Assembly (NCBI RefSeq): GCF_900101175.1
Contig: NZ_FNFQ01000003.1
Span: forward strand, 433,347 to 497,346
Direction: 5' to 3'
Origin: Stenotrophomonas pavanii
GTDB taxonomy: Bacteria; Pseudomonadota; Gammaproteobacteria; Xanthomonadales; Xanthomonadaceae
Length of the DNA: 64,000 nt
The stretch's first letter is position 1, and every line of letters starts with the position of its first letter. The notes beneath the pieces were generated by a model. It ran no database searches and was not told the origin of the DNA. It worked only from the letters and a program-made list of their open reading frames with translations. The translations under genes and the position numbers were made by a program. Positions 44,271 through 53,417 of the stretch are shown here, piece by piece.

Positions 44271-45362
44271 ATGGGTATCAAATGCGGCATCGTCGGCCTG
44301 CCCAACGTCGGCAAGTCGACCCTGTTCAATGCGCTGACCAAGGCGGGCATCGCCGCGGCGAACTTCCCGTTCTGCACCATCGAGCCGAACGTCGGCATCG
44401 TGCCGGTGCCGGATCCGCGCCTGAACGAGCTGGCGGGCATCATCAACCCGCAGAAGGTCATCCCGACCGCGGTCGAGTTCGTCGACATCGCCGGCCTGGT
44501 CGCCGGTGCCGCCAGCGGTGAAGGCCTGGGCAACAAGTTCCTGGCGCACATCCGCGAAGTCGATGCCATCACCCACGTGGTGCGCTGCTTCGAGCACGGT
44601 GACATCGTGCACGTGGCCGGCAAGGTCGACCCGATCTCGGACATCGAGACCATCGACACCGAGCTGGCGCTGGCCGACCTGGACAGCGTCGAGAAGGCGC
44701 TGAACCGTGCCGAGCGTGCGGCCAAGGGCGGCGACAAGGATGCGGCGGCGCGCAAGCCGGTGCTGGCCAAGCTGCAGGCGGCACTGTCCGACGGCAAGGC
44801 CGGTCGCTCGGCCGGCCTGGACGACGAGGAAAAGGCGCTGGTGCGCGACCTGTTCCTGCTCACCCTGAAGCCGGTGATGTACATCGCCAACGTGCTGGAA
44901 GACGGCTTCGAGAACAACCCGCACCTGGACGCCGTGCGCGCGCACGCCGCCGCCGAGGGCGCGCAGGTGGTGCCGGTGTCGGCCGCGATCGAAGAAGAGC
45001 TGTCCCAGCTCGACGACGAAGACCGCGATACCTTCCTGGCCGACCTGGGCCTGAGCGAGCCGGGCCTGAACCGCGTGATCAACGCGGCCTACAGCCTGCT
45101 CGGCCTGCAGACCTATTTCACTGCCGGCGTGAAGGAAGTCCGCGCGTGGACCGTGCGCAAGGGCGCTACCGCTCCGCAGGCTGCCGCCGTCATCCACACC
45201 GACTTCGAGAAGGGCTTCATCCGCGCTGAAACCATCGCGTATGACGACTTCATCAAGTACAAGGGCGAAGCCGGCGCCAAGGAAGCCGGTCGCCTGCGCC
45301 TGGAAGGCAAGGAATACCGCGTGCAGGAAGGCGACATCCTGCACTTCCGCTTCAACGTCTGA
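44271..45362 (+). CDS. ychF: Redox-regulated ATPase YchF (Obg-related)
   Basis: 363 residues. G1 is [18 protein letters not shown]3 [20 protein letters not shown], and the G4 region reads NVLED-type rather than NKxD, in line with the ATP preference of YchF. A helical insert (about 130-200) and a C-terminal TGS domain ([37 protein letters not shown]) complete it. YchF is linked to ribosome function and oxidative stress in E. coli. The start at [12 protein letters not shown] is preceded by GAGAG. Confidence 0.96.
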   Translation: MGIKCGIVGLPNVGKSTLFNALTKAGIAAANFPFCTIEPNVGIVPVPDPRLNELAGIINPQKVIPTAVEFVDIAGLVAGAASGEGLGNKFLAHIREVDAITHVVRCFEHGDIVHVAGKVDPISDIETIDTELALADLDSVEKALNRAERAAKGGDKDAAARKPVLAKLQAALSDGKAGRSAGLDDEEKALVRDLFLLTLKPVMYIANVLEDGFENNPHLDAVRAHAAAEGAQVVPVSAAIEEELSQLDDEDRDTFLADLGLSEPGLNRVINAAYSLLGLQTYFTAGVKEVRAWTVRKGATAPQAAAVIHTDFEKGFIRAETIAYDDFIKYKGEAGAKEAGRLRLEGKEYRVQEGDILHFRFNV

Positions 45363-45386
45363 TCCAGCGGCATCGGATCGGCCCCG

Positions 45387-45411
45387 GACGCCCCGCCTTG
45401 TGCGGGGCGTC
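45387..45411 (+). terminator. Terminator after ychF
   Basis: A perfect 10-bp stem (GACGCCCCGC / GCGGGGCGTC) with a CTTGT loop, 25 bases after the stop. The following TGCGTTTC is only weakly T-rich. Confidence 0.7.
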
Positions 45412-45425
45412 TGCGTTTCTGGCGA

Positions 45426-45831
45426 TGGACAAAAAATCACCACGCTGCGAAACGCTTGCGGCGTGATGTTCGCCGGCACTTGTCCACAGCAAACTCCCAT
45501 CGCTTTCCACGCCGGGTGTGGAAAACCGGCGAACCCGATGTAGCGCCGAGCCCATGCTCGGCTGCGATGGACGTGAGCCGAGCGTGGGCCCGGCGCTACA
45601 CGCCTCAATGGTTCCGCGTGGACAAAATTTCGCCACGCATTGAAACGCTTGCGTGGCAACATTCCCACCCACTTGTCCACATCAAATCCCAACCGCTCTC
45701 CACGGCGCATGTGGAAAACCGCGGATGGGCATGGATAAAAATTCACCAGCCTTTGAAACGCTTGCGCCGCAACGTTCGCGGTCACTTGTCCACATCAAGT
45801 CCGCATGGCTTTCCACGCGGCGTGTGGAAAA
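45426..45831. repeat. Three direct repeats with DnaA-box-like pairs
   Basis: Three imperfect copies (about 113 bases each; 45426-45526, 45619-45719, 45732-45831) share GAAACGCTTGCG and end in the same layout. Each has TTGTCCACA on plus (45480, 45673, 45786) and, 37 bases on in every copy, TGTGGAAAA (45517, 45710, 45823), which is TTTTCCACA on minus. TTTTCCACA fits the relaxed DnaA-box pattern TTWTNCACA; TTGTCCACA has one mismatch. A 62-base palindrome sits between copies 1 and 2. There is no gene in the whole 45363-45865 gap. Confidence 0.7.
45539..45600. repeat. TGTAGCG...CGCTACA palindromic repeat
   Basis: A 62-base imperfect palindrome with arms TGTAGCGCCGAGCC and GGGCCCGGCGCTACA, a sister of the copy at 6960-7020. 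It separates the first two DnaA-box-like repeats. Confidence 0.75.
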
Positions 45832-45865
45832 GCGCCCGGCACTCCCTTGCCGGGCACGTCCCGCA

Positions 45866-48800
45866 TCACCAGGTGTACGACACGCCCAGCTGGGCACCGA
45901 CATCGCGGAAGCCCATGCCACCGCTCTGCCGGCTCAATTCACCCCAGCCGCGCCAGCCACCGGACAGATCCACCTGTACACCGGCCTTGGCTTCGTAGAT
46001 GTCGCGCGGCAACGGCCGCTGCAGGCGCTCGCCGTCCATCGCCAGGCCTGCGCCATTGCCGCCGGACCACCAGTTCACCGCCACGTACGGGTGCACCTGG
46101 CCCTGCGCCGGGCTCAACCCACGGCTGTAAAGACGCAGGCCGAGGCGCGTGCTGGTCTCGCCACCGCCACGGTCTTCGACCACCGTACCGTTGGCTTCGA
46201 TCAGCCGGTCGCTGTCGTAGCGGCTGTGCACCACCTGCAGTTGCGGTTGCAGGTAGACGCCACGCTGCGCGGTCTGGCGCAGCGGCAGCACGTAGCCGGC
46301 CTCGGCCGACGCGCTCCAGTTGCGCGCGTCATAGCGCTCCTTCTGCAGGCCATCGCCCTGCACGCTGTTGCGGAAGCGGCCGTACTGCAGCCAGCCATCC
46401 ACATAGGCGCCACCGCGCATCTGCGCATCCTGCAGCCAGGTGGCATAGGCACCCACGCTGGTGCCGGTGACCACGCCGCGTGCGGTGTAGCCGGTCAGCT
46501 GCGAGCGGCTGTCATTGCGGGCGCGGCCGTGGCCAAGCATCGCACCTGCCTGCAGTTCGCCGGTACCGCCCACTTCGAAGCGGCGTCCGACGCCGACCAG
46601 CACACTGCTGATCTGCCCATCGACGTGCACCTGGCGGTTGCGGTCGTGGCTGTCCGGCTGCGCGCTGCGCAAGTGCATCCAGGCCACGGCATCGCTGCTT
46701 GCGCCGGCCTCGGCGGCGGGATCACCGGCGCGGTCGTGCAGGCTGTGCCGGAACATGCCCAGCGCGGCGTTGCGGTTGGCCAGGTAGGCCGCCGGTTCCG
46801 GGCGTTCCACCTGCGGGCGCGGCGGATCGATCGGCGGTTCCGGTGGCAGCGGCGGCTCGACCGGCGGTTCCGGCGGCAGTGGCGGATCGACCGGCGGTTC
46901 CGGCGGCGACGGCGGATCGACCGGGGGATCGGGTGGCTGCGGCGGATCAACCGGCGGCTCCGGCGGATCGACCGGCGGCACGTATTCCGAACGCAGGTAC
47001 CAGTTGCCGTCATCCGGGGTCGACACGCCGCCCTTGAACAGGAAGTAGTCGTAGGCACCGGCAACCGCGCGGCCCTGCAGGCTGAACTGTGCATCCGACT
47101 GGCCAGCCACGGTGATCAGGCGGATGCCCTCCTGGGTCAGTGCACCCGTGCCACCGGCATTGCGCACGCTCACGCTGGCAGTGCCGCTGCTGTTGCCGTT
47201 GATGACCAGCTGATCGCCGAGCGAGGTGTCGTCACCCAGTGCACGGTTGAAGATCCACTGGCCACCGTTGCCCACGTAGTCGCCGCTGACAGTGACGGTC
47301 TTGAAGTCGCCGGCCGTCGGCGCATCGAAGGCGATGGTGCCGGCGTGATCGAGCGCGCCGACGCTGGAACTGGCACGCACGTTCCATTGGCTGCTGCCAT
47401 CCAGCGACAGCTGCGCGACCTGGTAGCCGGAATCGCTGCGCAGGGCACCGCTGAAGAGCGTGCCGTTGCCCAGCAGCAGGTGCACGTCGGCGGTTGCGCT
47501 GTCGACCACCACGTCGCCGCGCAGCGTGCTGGCGTCGGCGTTGAAGTCGATGCGGCTGGTCGCCACGCTGCTGCCGTCGGTGAACACCGTGTCGCTGACC
47601 CGCAGCAGCCGGCCGTCGCCATCGCCGGCGGTCACCTCGCTGCCCTTGACGGTCAACGCATGATTGCTGCCCTGCAGCCAGAACGCGGCGCCGCTGGCGG
47701 TCTCCATATGGCTGTCGTTGAAGGTGGCGCGGTTCCAGTAAGGGCCGAACGCGGTCAGGTACGAACGATAGCCGCCGCTGTTGCTGCCGGTCATGCGGAT
47801 GTCCAGGCGATCGGCCTGGGTCAGCCGTGCGGTGTTCATGTGCACGATGCCGAACACGTTCTCGCCGTCGCCGCGGATCGCGACGCTGTCGAGCAGCGCG
47901 GTGGCGGTGGAGCCCCCGATGAACACGCCGCCGCCGCCGTCGCCGCGCACATCGATCACGTTGCCGGTGGCTTCGATGCGGCTGGCGGAGCTGCCGGTGG
48001 AGCCGGTCACGCGAACACCATAGGTCGCATCGCCGTGCGTGGTGATCCGGCCGCCCTGCACCGTGGCGGTGCCGCCGTAGATCTCCACGCCATGGCCGTA
48101 GCTGTCGGTCCAGGTGTCGACGCTGCTGTCGGTCAGCTGCAGGCGCGACGCATCGCTGGCCAGCCAGAAGCCGGAATATCCTTCGCGTACATCGAAGGTC
48201 GCGTCGCGGGCGGTCAGTTCGCCCCAGCTGTTGATGTTCACGCCATAACCGCCGACGGTGAAGAAGCTGCCGCCGTTGATCACCGCGCTGGAATAGGTCT
48301 TGCTGAGGGTGCTGCCGAGCAGTCGCATGCTGCCGCCCACCGAATGGGCTTCCACGTTCTCCAGCAGCAGGCTGCCGCCGCTGTCGATATCGAACCAGCC
48401 GCCCTGCAGGTAGGTGTCGTACAGCTCGGCGCGGCTGCCCACGCCGTCGGCCGCCACGCCGGCAAGGATGCCGCCGGGGGCGAGGGTGATGCGGCTGTTG
48501 CGGATCGTCAGCAGGCCGGCGCTGTCGGCGCGCAGGCGGGCACCTCCGTCGGCGCTCATCTGCAGATCGGCCAGGTGCAGTTCGCTGCCCTTGCCGGACG
48601 CACCGGCCAGCGTGCCACCGGTCCCGGTCATTGAAAGACGGCCCCCGGCATAGTGGATCACGCCACCGTTGTAGGCCTGCACGCTGCCGAATCCGCTGCC
48701 GTTACGGGTGGCGTCGATGTCGACGTCGCGTGCGTCGATCACACTGCCAGCGCCATTGGCGTACAGCGCATAGAAGCCCGTACCGGTGGCCGGCGCGATC

Positions 48801-49135
48801 GACAGCGTCGCGTTGCGCAGCTGCACCTGTCCCCCATTGCTGGCGGACACGGCGCTGCCACTGCCGGTCACGTTGATACGGCTGCCGTCGATCACTGCCT
48901 GGCTGCCCGCACCGGTGACGGTCAGCGCAAAGCTGCCGGCGGCATGGGTGAGGACATCGTCCGCACCGAGTTGCAGGGTGTTGCCGTCGCTGACCTGCAG
49001 TGGGCCGGTCAGATCGGCGGCGTGGACCGGCAGTGCCGCCCACAGGGCGGTCGCCAGCAGGGTGGGAAGGAGCGGGGCAGGCGCGCGGCGCGCGCGCCCG
49101 GACGCACGGCGGCGCCGTGTAGGGGAGGCGTACAT
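45866..49135 (-). CDS. Type Va autotransporter with pertactin-like passenger
   Basis: 1089 residues from MYASPTRRRRAS. A long signal (to about PVHAADL, residue 39) leads to a beta-helix passenger of about 680 residues rich in short repeats (DGSRINVTGSGSAVSASNGGQVQLRNATL). A Pro-rich linker of PEPPVDPPxPP repeats (about 720-780) follows, then the autotransporter barrel (ALGMFRHSLHDRAG to the end), finishing in ...GVSYTW with a terminal aromatic. It is likely an adhesin or surface protein. Its promoter region shares a 20-base motif with the adjacent Roc-like operon. Confidence 0.9.
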   Translation of the reverse strand: MYASPTRRRRASGRARRAPAPLLPTLLATALWAALPVHAADLTGPLQVSDGNTLQLGADDVLTHAAGSFALTVTGAGSQAVIDGSRINVTGSGSAVSASNGGQVQLRNATLSIAPATGTGFYALYANGAGSVIDARDVDIDATRNGSGFGSVQAYNGGVIHYAGGRLSMTGTGGTLAGASGKGSELHLADLQMSADGGARLRADSAGLLTIRNSRITLAPGGILAGVAADGVGSRAELYDTYLQGGWFDIDSGGSLLLENVEAHSVGGSMRLLGSTLSKTYSSAVINGGSFFTVGGYGVNINSWGELTARDATFDVREGYSGFWLASDASRLQLTDSSVDTWTDSYGHGVEIYGGTATVQGGRITTHGDATYGVRVTGSTGSSASRIEATGNVIDVRGDGGGGVFIGGSTATALLDSVAIRGDGENVFGIVHMNTARLTQADRLDIRMTGSNSGGYRSYLTAFGPYWNRATFNDSHMETASGAAFWLQGSNHALTVKGSEVTAGDGDGRLLRVSDTVFTDGSSVATSRIDFNADASTLRGDVVVDSATADVHLLLGNGTLFSGALRSDSGYQVAQLSLDGSSQWNVRASSSVGALDHAGTIAFDAPTAGDFKTVTVSGDYVGNGGQWIFNRALGDDTSLGDQLVINGNSSGTASVSVRNAGGTGALTQEGIRLITVAGQSDAQFSLQGRAVAGAYDYFLFKGGVSTPDDGNWYLRSEYVPPVDPPEPPVDPPQPPDPPVDPPSPPEPPVDPPLPPEPPVEPPLPPEPPIDPPRPQVERPEPAAYLANRNAALGMFRHSLHDRAGDPAAEAGASSDAVAWMHLRSAQPDSHDRNRQVHVDGQISSVLVGVGRRFEVGGTGELQAGAMLGHGRARNDSRSQLTGYTARGVVTGTSVGAYATWLQDAQMRGGAYVDGWLQYGRFRNSVQGDGLQKERYDARNWSASAEAGYVLPLRQTAQRGVYLQPQLQVVHSRYDSDRLIEANGTVVEDRGGGETSTRLGLRLYSRGLSPAQGQVHPYVAVNWWSGGNGAGLAMDGERLQRPLPRDIYEAKAGVQVDLSGGWRGWGELSRQSGGMGFRDVGAQLGVSYTW

Positions 49136-49326
49136 GCTGTTGGACTTCCTGTGGCAGGGCGCAGCACGGCTGCGCGAACTGGCGCGGCAGGGCCGCGTCG
49201 CTGCGGAAGCCACATGCGATGGCGGCTGCAGGCGCCATCGGGCTTCCGTCCCCCACGGCGACGCATTGCTGCTGGCACGCGCACCATGGCGGGATGCATC
49301 CAGCCTAGAAATCGGCGCCGTCCTAT

Positions 49327-49346
49327 GGAATCAGGCGTTTCCTAAA
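49327..49346 (-). promoter_or_regulatory. Shared 20-base motif upstream of the autotransporter
   Basis: On plus it reads GGAATCAGGCGTTTCCTAAA, identical in 19 of 20 positions to 57412-57431. It lies about 192 bases ahead of the autotransporter start. It contains GGAA-N8-TTCC and a TTTCCTA heptad like those bound by BvgA-type regulators. The nearby LuxR-type regulator is the natural candidate to bind it. Confidence 0.6.
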
Positions 49347-49396
49347 GCCACTGTGGCCCGCGTACATCACCCGCGCGATTCAGCCCGGAGTCGGTC

Positions 49397-50038
49397 TCAG
49401 GCGAACAACGAGGCCTGCAGGCAGTACTCGATCAGCGCCTGGTCGCTGTCCACGCCGAGCTTGCGCATCGCGCTGATCTTCTGCGTGCTGACCGTCTTGG
49501 CACTGCGTTGCAGTTGTCGTGCGATCTCGCCCACGCTCATGCCGCCGGTGAACAGGCGGATCACTTCCAGCTCGCGCGGTGACAGGCGCGCACGCACGGC
49601 CTCGGCATCGGCCGGTTCACCCACGTCTACCGGCAGCAGGCCCGGGGGCCGGTAGATCCGGTCGGCCAGCACCACACGCAGGGCCTGTACCAGGCTGCCC
49701 AGTCCGTGGCTCTTGAGCACCACGCCGCCGGCGCCTGCGGCATACATCGCCGCCACCAGCGACGGGTTGGATACCATCGTCAGCACCAGCAGGCGTGTCT
49801 CCGGAAAGCTGCGGCGCAGGAACGAGATCAGCTTGATGCCGTCCCCGAAGCGATCACCCCCGGGCATGCTGTAGTCGGTGATCACCGCCTGTGGCCGGGT
49901 CCGGGTCATCAGCTCGATCAGCGTCGCCGGGTCGGCCGCTTCGCCCACGACCTCCAGGTCCAGTTCCCCGGCCAGCACGTCGCGGATGCCGGCAAGCACG
50001 ATCGGGTGGTCGTCGGCGATGAGGATCCGTGTGGTCAT
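49397..50038 (-). CDS. LuxR/FixJ-type response regulator (RocA/BvgA-like)
   Basis: 213 residues. The receiver domain has phospho-acceptor Asp55 (VITDYSMPGGD), an acidic pair at IADDHP and a Lys in VVLKSHG. The C-terminal HTH is LSPRELEVIRLFTGGMSVGEIARQLQRSAKTVSTQKISAMRKLGV. This is the RcsB/BvgA/RocA1 type, which suits phosphorelay from a hybrid kinase with an HPt domain. The adjacent kinase gene ends inside its start (4-base overlap), so the two are co-translated. Regulated genes may include the autotransporter. Confidence 0.9.
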   Translation of the reverse strand: MTTRILIADDHPIVLAGIRDVLAGELDLEVVGEAADPATLIELMTRTRPQAVITDYSMPGGDRFGDGIKLISFLRRSFPETRLLVLTMVSNPSLVAAMYAAGAGGVVLKSHGLGSLVQALRVVLADRIYRPPGLLPVDVGEPADAEAVRARLSPRELEVIRLFTGGMSVGEIARQLQRSAKTVSTQKISAMRKLGVDSDQALIEYCLQASLFA

Positions 50039-53000
50039 GGCAGGGCCGGGTCGTCGGGAAGGGAAGGGGATGCGGGGTCAAGCAGGGGGTGCAGCAGTTG
50101 TTCGAGGCGCCGCTGGAAGCCGGCAAGCGGGGCCGCCTGGGTCGCCAGGTCAGCGCCGCCCGCCAGGGCATGTTCGATCTGCAGGCCGCGGTCCACCAGG
50201 GCTGGCGCGCCGACGATCACCAGTGCGCCGCGGATGCGATGCAGTACCTGCACCACGCGTGCGGGGTCGGCGGCGGCGATCGCCTGGCGCAGGCTGTCCA
50301 GGTCGCCCTGCATGGTCTGCACGAACAGCGCCTGCATCCTGTCCGGAACCTGCAGTGGCGCATCATCATCATCGCGCGCATCGGCGGAGTCCGGGCTCTC
50401 CGGCAGCGCCTGGACGCCTGCGTCGCCCTGGCTGATCCGGGTCAGCAGGCGCTGCAGGGCTTCCAGCGTGATCGGCTTGACCAGTACGCCCTGCATGCCT
50501 GACTCCTGGCAGCGTTGTCGCTCGGCCGGGTCGGCGTTGGCGGTGGCGCCGTGGATCGGTACGCGGGCACCGCGCGCGCGCAGGGCACGGGCCAGGCCGT
50601 ACCCATCCATGCCGGGCATGTTCAGGTCGGTCAGCACCAGCGCGAACGCACCCTGCTGCCAGTAGCCCAGCGCTTCATTGCCATCGCTGGCGACCACGGC
50701 GCGGCAGCCCAGCTGCTCCAGCTGGTCGCGCAGGATGGCCTGGTTGATCGGATTGTCCTCGGCCACCAGCACCTGCAGGCCGAAGCGCCGCGGCAGGGGC
50801 AGGCGTCCGTTGGCACTGGCCGCCAGGGGCTGGCCTGCGGCGGCGGCCAACGCCATCACGATCGCATCGAACCGATGCAGTCCCACCTGCCAGAAGCCAT
50901 CGATCTGCCGGGGCCGCACGCCGCCGTCGCGGCAGGCGACCACGCGCGCGCCACCGGCCCAGTGTGGCAGCGGACCGTCCAGGACCAGGTCAAGCAGTAC
51001 CGCAGCCGCTGGCAGGCCCGTGGCGCTGTCTTCCCGGTACGCGCCGGCGTGCGCGCCGCGCTGCTGCAGGCGCTCGCACAGCGACTGCACCAGCTCGCGC
51101 ACATTGCCGCGCACCTGCACCTGCAGCCCCGCCGGCAACTGCGGTGCCGGGCATTGCTGCGGATCCGCCGGCGCCGGGGACAGCGGCAGTTCGACGCTGA
51201 AACTGCTGCCCAGGCCACTCTCGCTGACCACGCGCAGCTGGCCTTCCATCAACGCCACAAAGTGCGCACAGATGGCCAGGCCCAGGCCGGTGCCGCGCAT
51301 CGCGTCGGTGCCCGGGTTGGCCTGGAAGAAGGGCTCGAACAGATGCGCCTGGTGTTCACTGGCAATGCCGATGCCGGTATCGGCCACCTGCCACTGCAGC
51401 CAGCAGCGCTGTGCCTGCCAGCGTGCCGACACGCGCACCACCACGCGTCCGCTGTCGGTGAACTTCAGCGCGTTGCTGATCAGGTTGTTGAGCACCTGGC
51501 GGATCCGTGCGGCGTCACCGCATACCCTGGAGGGCACGTCGGCATCGATGCAGGCGTAGAACTGCAGCCCCTTGCTGGCGGCCGCGGCGGCGTACGAGTC
51601 GAGTGCATCTTCGGTCAGCCGGACCGGATCGAACGGGCTGGGCTCCAGGCTCAGTTGTCCGGCCTCGGCCTTGCTGACATCGAGGATGTCGCTGATCAAC
51701 TGCATCAGGGTCGAGGACGAACGCTGGATCGTGGCGAGGTACTCCTGCTGCCGCGCATCCAGCGGCGTGAGCCCCAGCAGTTCGAGCGTACCGAGCACGC
51801 CGTACAGCGGCGTGCGGATCTCGTGGCTCATGGTGGCCAGGAACTGGCTCTTGGCGCGGTTGGCCTGGTCGGCAGCGCGACGCGCCTGCTGCAGTACCTG
51901 TTCGGCCTCGTGCTGGCTGCTGAGATCGATGAACAGGCACAACACCGCCGGCTCGCCGCGATAGCGCGCCGGTGTCGCCGTCACCAGCAGATGGCGGTTC
52001 TCAGGCGTGGTGTAGGCCAGTCCGTCGCCGAGGGTGGTGCCGCCAGCGGCCAGCACGCTTTGCCGCCAGGGGCCATGCCAGCCGCCTGCGTGATGGTCCT
52101 CGCCCAGCCAGCGGCGGGCGAGGGCGTTGTCCAGCAGTACCGTGCCATCGTCGCGCCGCAGCAGGCACAGCCCGATCGGTGCGTTGTCCAGGATGGTGCG
52201 GCTGAAGGCCTCGCTTTCCAGCAGGCGCGCGTGGTGGCTGCGCAGCGGCTCGATGACCGAACGCCGGTACGCGCGCAGCAGCAGCGTGCCACCCAGCGCC
52301 AGCAGCAGGGCCGCCACCGTCGCGCCGAGCAGCGGCCCTTGCGGGTGCTGGAATACCTGGCGCCAGCTGACGTGGTAGACCGCCTGCCAGCCGCGCTCGC
52401 TGCGCATGCGGAACTGCAGGCCGTCCAGGCCGGCCCGCGTGGCGGTGCCGGTGTCGCTGGCGTCTGCGGCATCGCCCAGCAGGCGCTGGCCCTCAGGATC
52501 GAACAGCGACAGCCGCTGGAACACCGGGACACCCAGCACCTGGCGGTAGTCATCAACACGCGCCGGATCCAGCAGGCACGCCAGCGCGGCCTGTGAATCC
52601 CGGCCATCCTCCCCCCACAGCCGCGCATCCTGTGGGGCGTGCGCGATGGCCAGCAGGCGGGTCTGGCGGTCGCGCCACGGCACGCTCACCCAGGCGATGC
52701 CGCCACGCCGCAGCGCGGGCCGCGTGGCCAGCGCCCGGTGGATGTCGGCGATCGCCGGGCGCAGGTGATGCGGGCTGTTCTGGCCGGCGTCATGACGGCC
52801 GATCTGCACCGGTGCCAGCAACCCGCGCGTGCCCTGGCCGTTGACCAGCAGGCATTGCGGCGGTGGGTAGCGCGAGGCCGACCAGAACGTGCCATAGAAG
52901 CGCAGGAAACGGTTGCCCAGTTCGGACGGCGGCGAAGGGCTGGCGCCCTCGCTTCCGACCATCGCAAAGTGCGCGAACAGCGGGCCGTGTTGCAGTTCGC

Positions 53001-53265
53001 CGCTGGCATCGGCAAGCGGTGGCCCCTGCATGCCGACGTCATGCAGCCGCCATTGGCGCAGGAAGCGCTCCTGCTCGCGCAGCGTGCCGTCCAGGCGGCG
53101 GAAGTGGAACTCGATCTTGCTGCGCTCTTCGTTCAGCAGCTGCGAACCGGCCGACAGCAGCAGTCCGGCCTGCAGGGTCGCCAGTGCCACCACGCCGATC
53201 AGCACGGCATGGACGCGCAGCGAGCGGCGGGCGAGTCGGCGGACGGGAGCGGCCTCGGCCGGCAT
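50035..53265 (-). CDS. Hybrid sensor histidine kinase with HPt (RocS/BvgS-like)
   Basis: 1076 residues from ATG 53265; ATG 53349 is in frame, and neither has a good ribosome site. TM1 is at about 18-40, followed by a periplasmic sensor (about 45-305) and TM2 (about 310-330). A PAS-like segment (about 350-455) precedes HisKA with His near 482 (ATMSHEIRTPLYGVLG) and an HATPase. The receiver has Asp near 879 (LTDLNMPGMDG). A C-terminal HPt has His near 1009 (LHRIRGALVIVG). All relay steps are present, so it can pass phosphate to the LuxR-type regulator. Confidence 0.9.
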   Translation of the reverse strand: MPAEAAPVRRLARRSLRVHAVLIGVVALATLQAGLLLSAGSQLLNEERSKIEFHFRRLDGTLREQERFLRQWRLHDVGMQGPPLADASGELQHGPLFAHFAMVGSEGASPSPPSELGNRFLRFYGTFWSASRYPPPQCLLVNGQGTRGLLAPVQIGRHDAGQNSPHHLRPAIADIHRALATRPALRRGGIAWVSVPWRDRQTRLLAIAHAPQDARLWGEDGRDSQAALACLLDPARVDDYRQVLGVPVFQRLSLFDPEGQRLLGDAADASDTGTATRAGLDGLQFRMRSERGWQAVYHVSWRQVFQHPQGPLLGATVAALLLALGGTLLLRAYRRSVIEPLRSHHARLLESEAFSRTILDNAPIGLCLLRRDDGTVLLDNALARRWLGEDHHAGGWHGPWRQSVLAAGGTTLGDGLAYTTPENRHLLVTATPARYRGEPAVLCLFIDLSSQHEAEQVLQQARRAADQANRAKSQFLATMSHEIRTPLYGVLGTLELLGLTPLDARQQEYLATIQRSSSTLMQLISDILDVSKAEAGQLSLEPSPFDPVRLTEDALDSYAAAAASKGLQFYACIDADVPSRVCGDAARIRQVLNNLISNALKFTDSGRVVVRVSARWQAQRCWLQWQVADTGIGIASEHQAHLFEPFFQANPGTDAMRGTGLGLAICAHFVALMEGQLRVVSESGLGSSFSVELPLSPAPADPQQCPAPQLPAGLQVQVRGNVRELVQSLCERLQQRGAHAGAYREDSATGLPAAAVLLDLVLDGPLPHWAGGARVVACRDGGVRPRQIDGFWQVGLHRFDAIVMALAAAAGQPLAASANGRLPLPRRFGLQVLVAEDNPINQAILRDQLEQLGCRAVVASDGNEALGYWQQGAFALVLTDLNMPGMDGYGLARALRARGARVPIHGATANADPAERQRCQESGMQGVLVKPITLEALQRLLTRISQGDAGVQALPESPDSADARDDDDAPLQVPDRMQALFVQTMQGDLDSLRQAIAAADPARVVQVLHRIRGALVIVGAPALVDRGLQIEHALAGGADLATQAAPLAGFQRRLEQLLHPLLDPASPSLPDDPALP

Positions 53266-53417
53266 GGCAGGTCTCGGAGCAGGGGGCGCACAGCGGCACC
53301 GGTAGCAGCAGCGGCACAGGTCCCCCCGCCGCAGCGCAGACAGGATCATCAATGCCGCTTGATGGTTTCGTGAAGCCGCCGCGGAGCCGGCGTCAGCGCA
53401 GCGCGGCCCGCAGGCGG

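Noticed and set aside
45426..45831. Chromosome replication origin
   Set aside because: DnaA-box-like sites are present, but there is no dnaA/dnaN/rpmH neighbourhood and no AT-rich unwinding region. A titration-type site fits better.
45653..48634. A 993-codon frame opposite the autotransporter
   Set aside because: Low-complexity His/Arg/Ala-rich translation typical of the antisense strand of GC-rich genes, with no motifs. The minus-strand autotransporter has a signal, linker and barrel.
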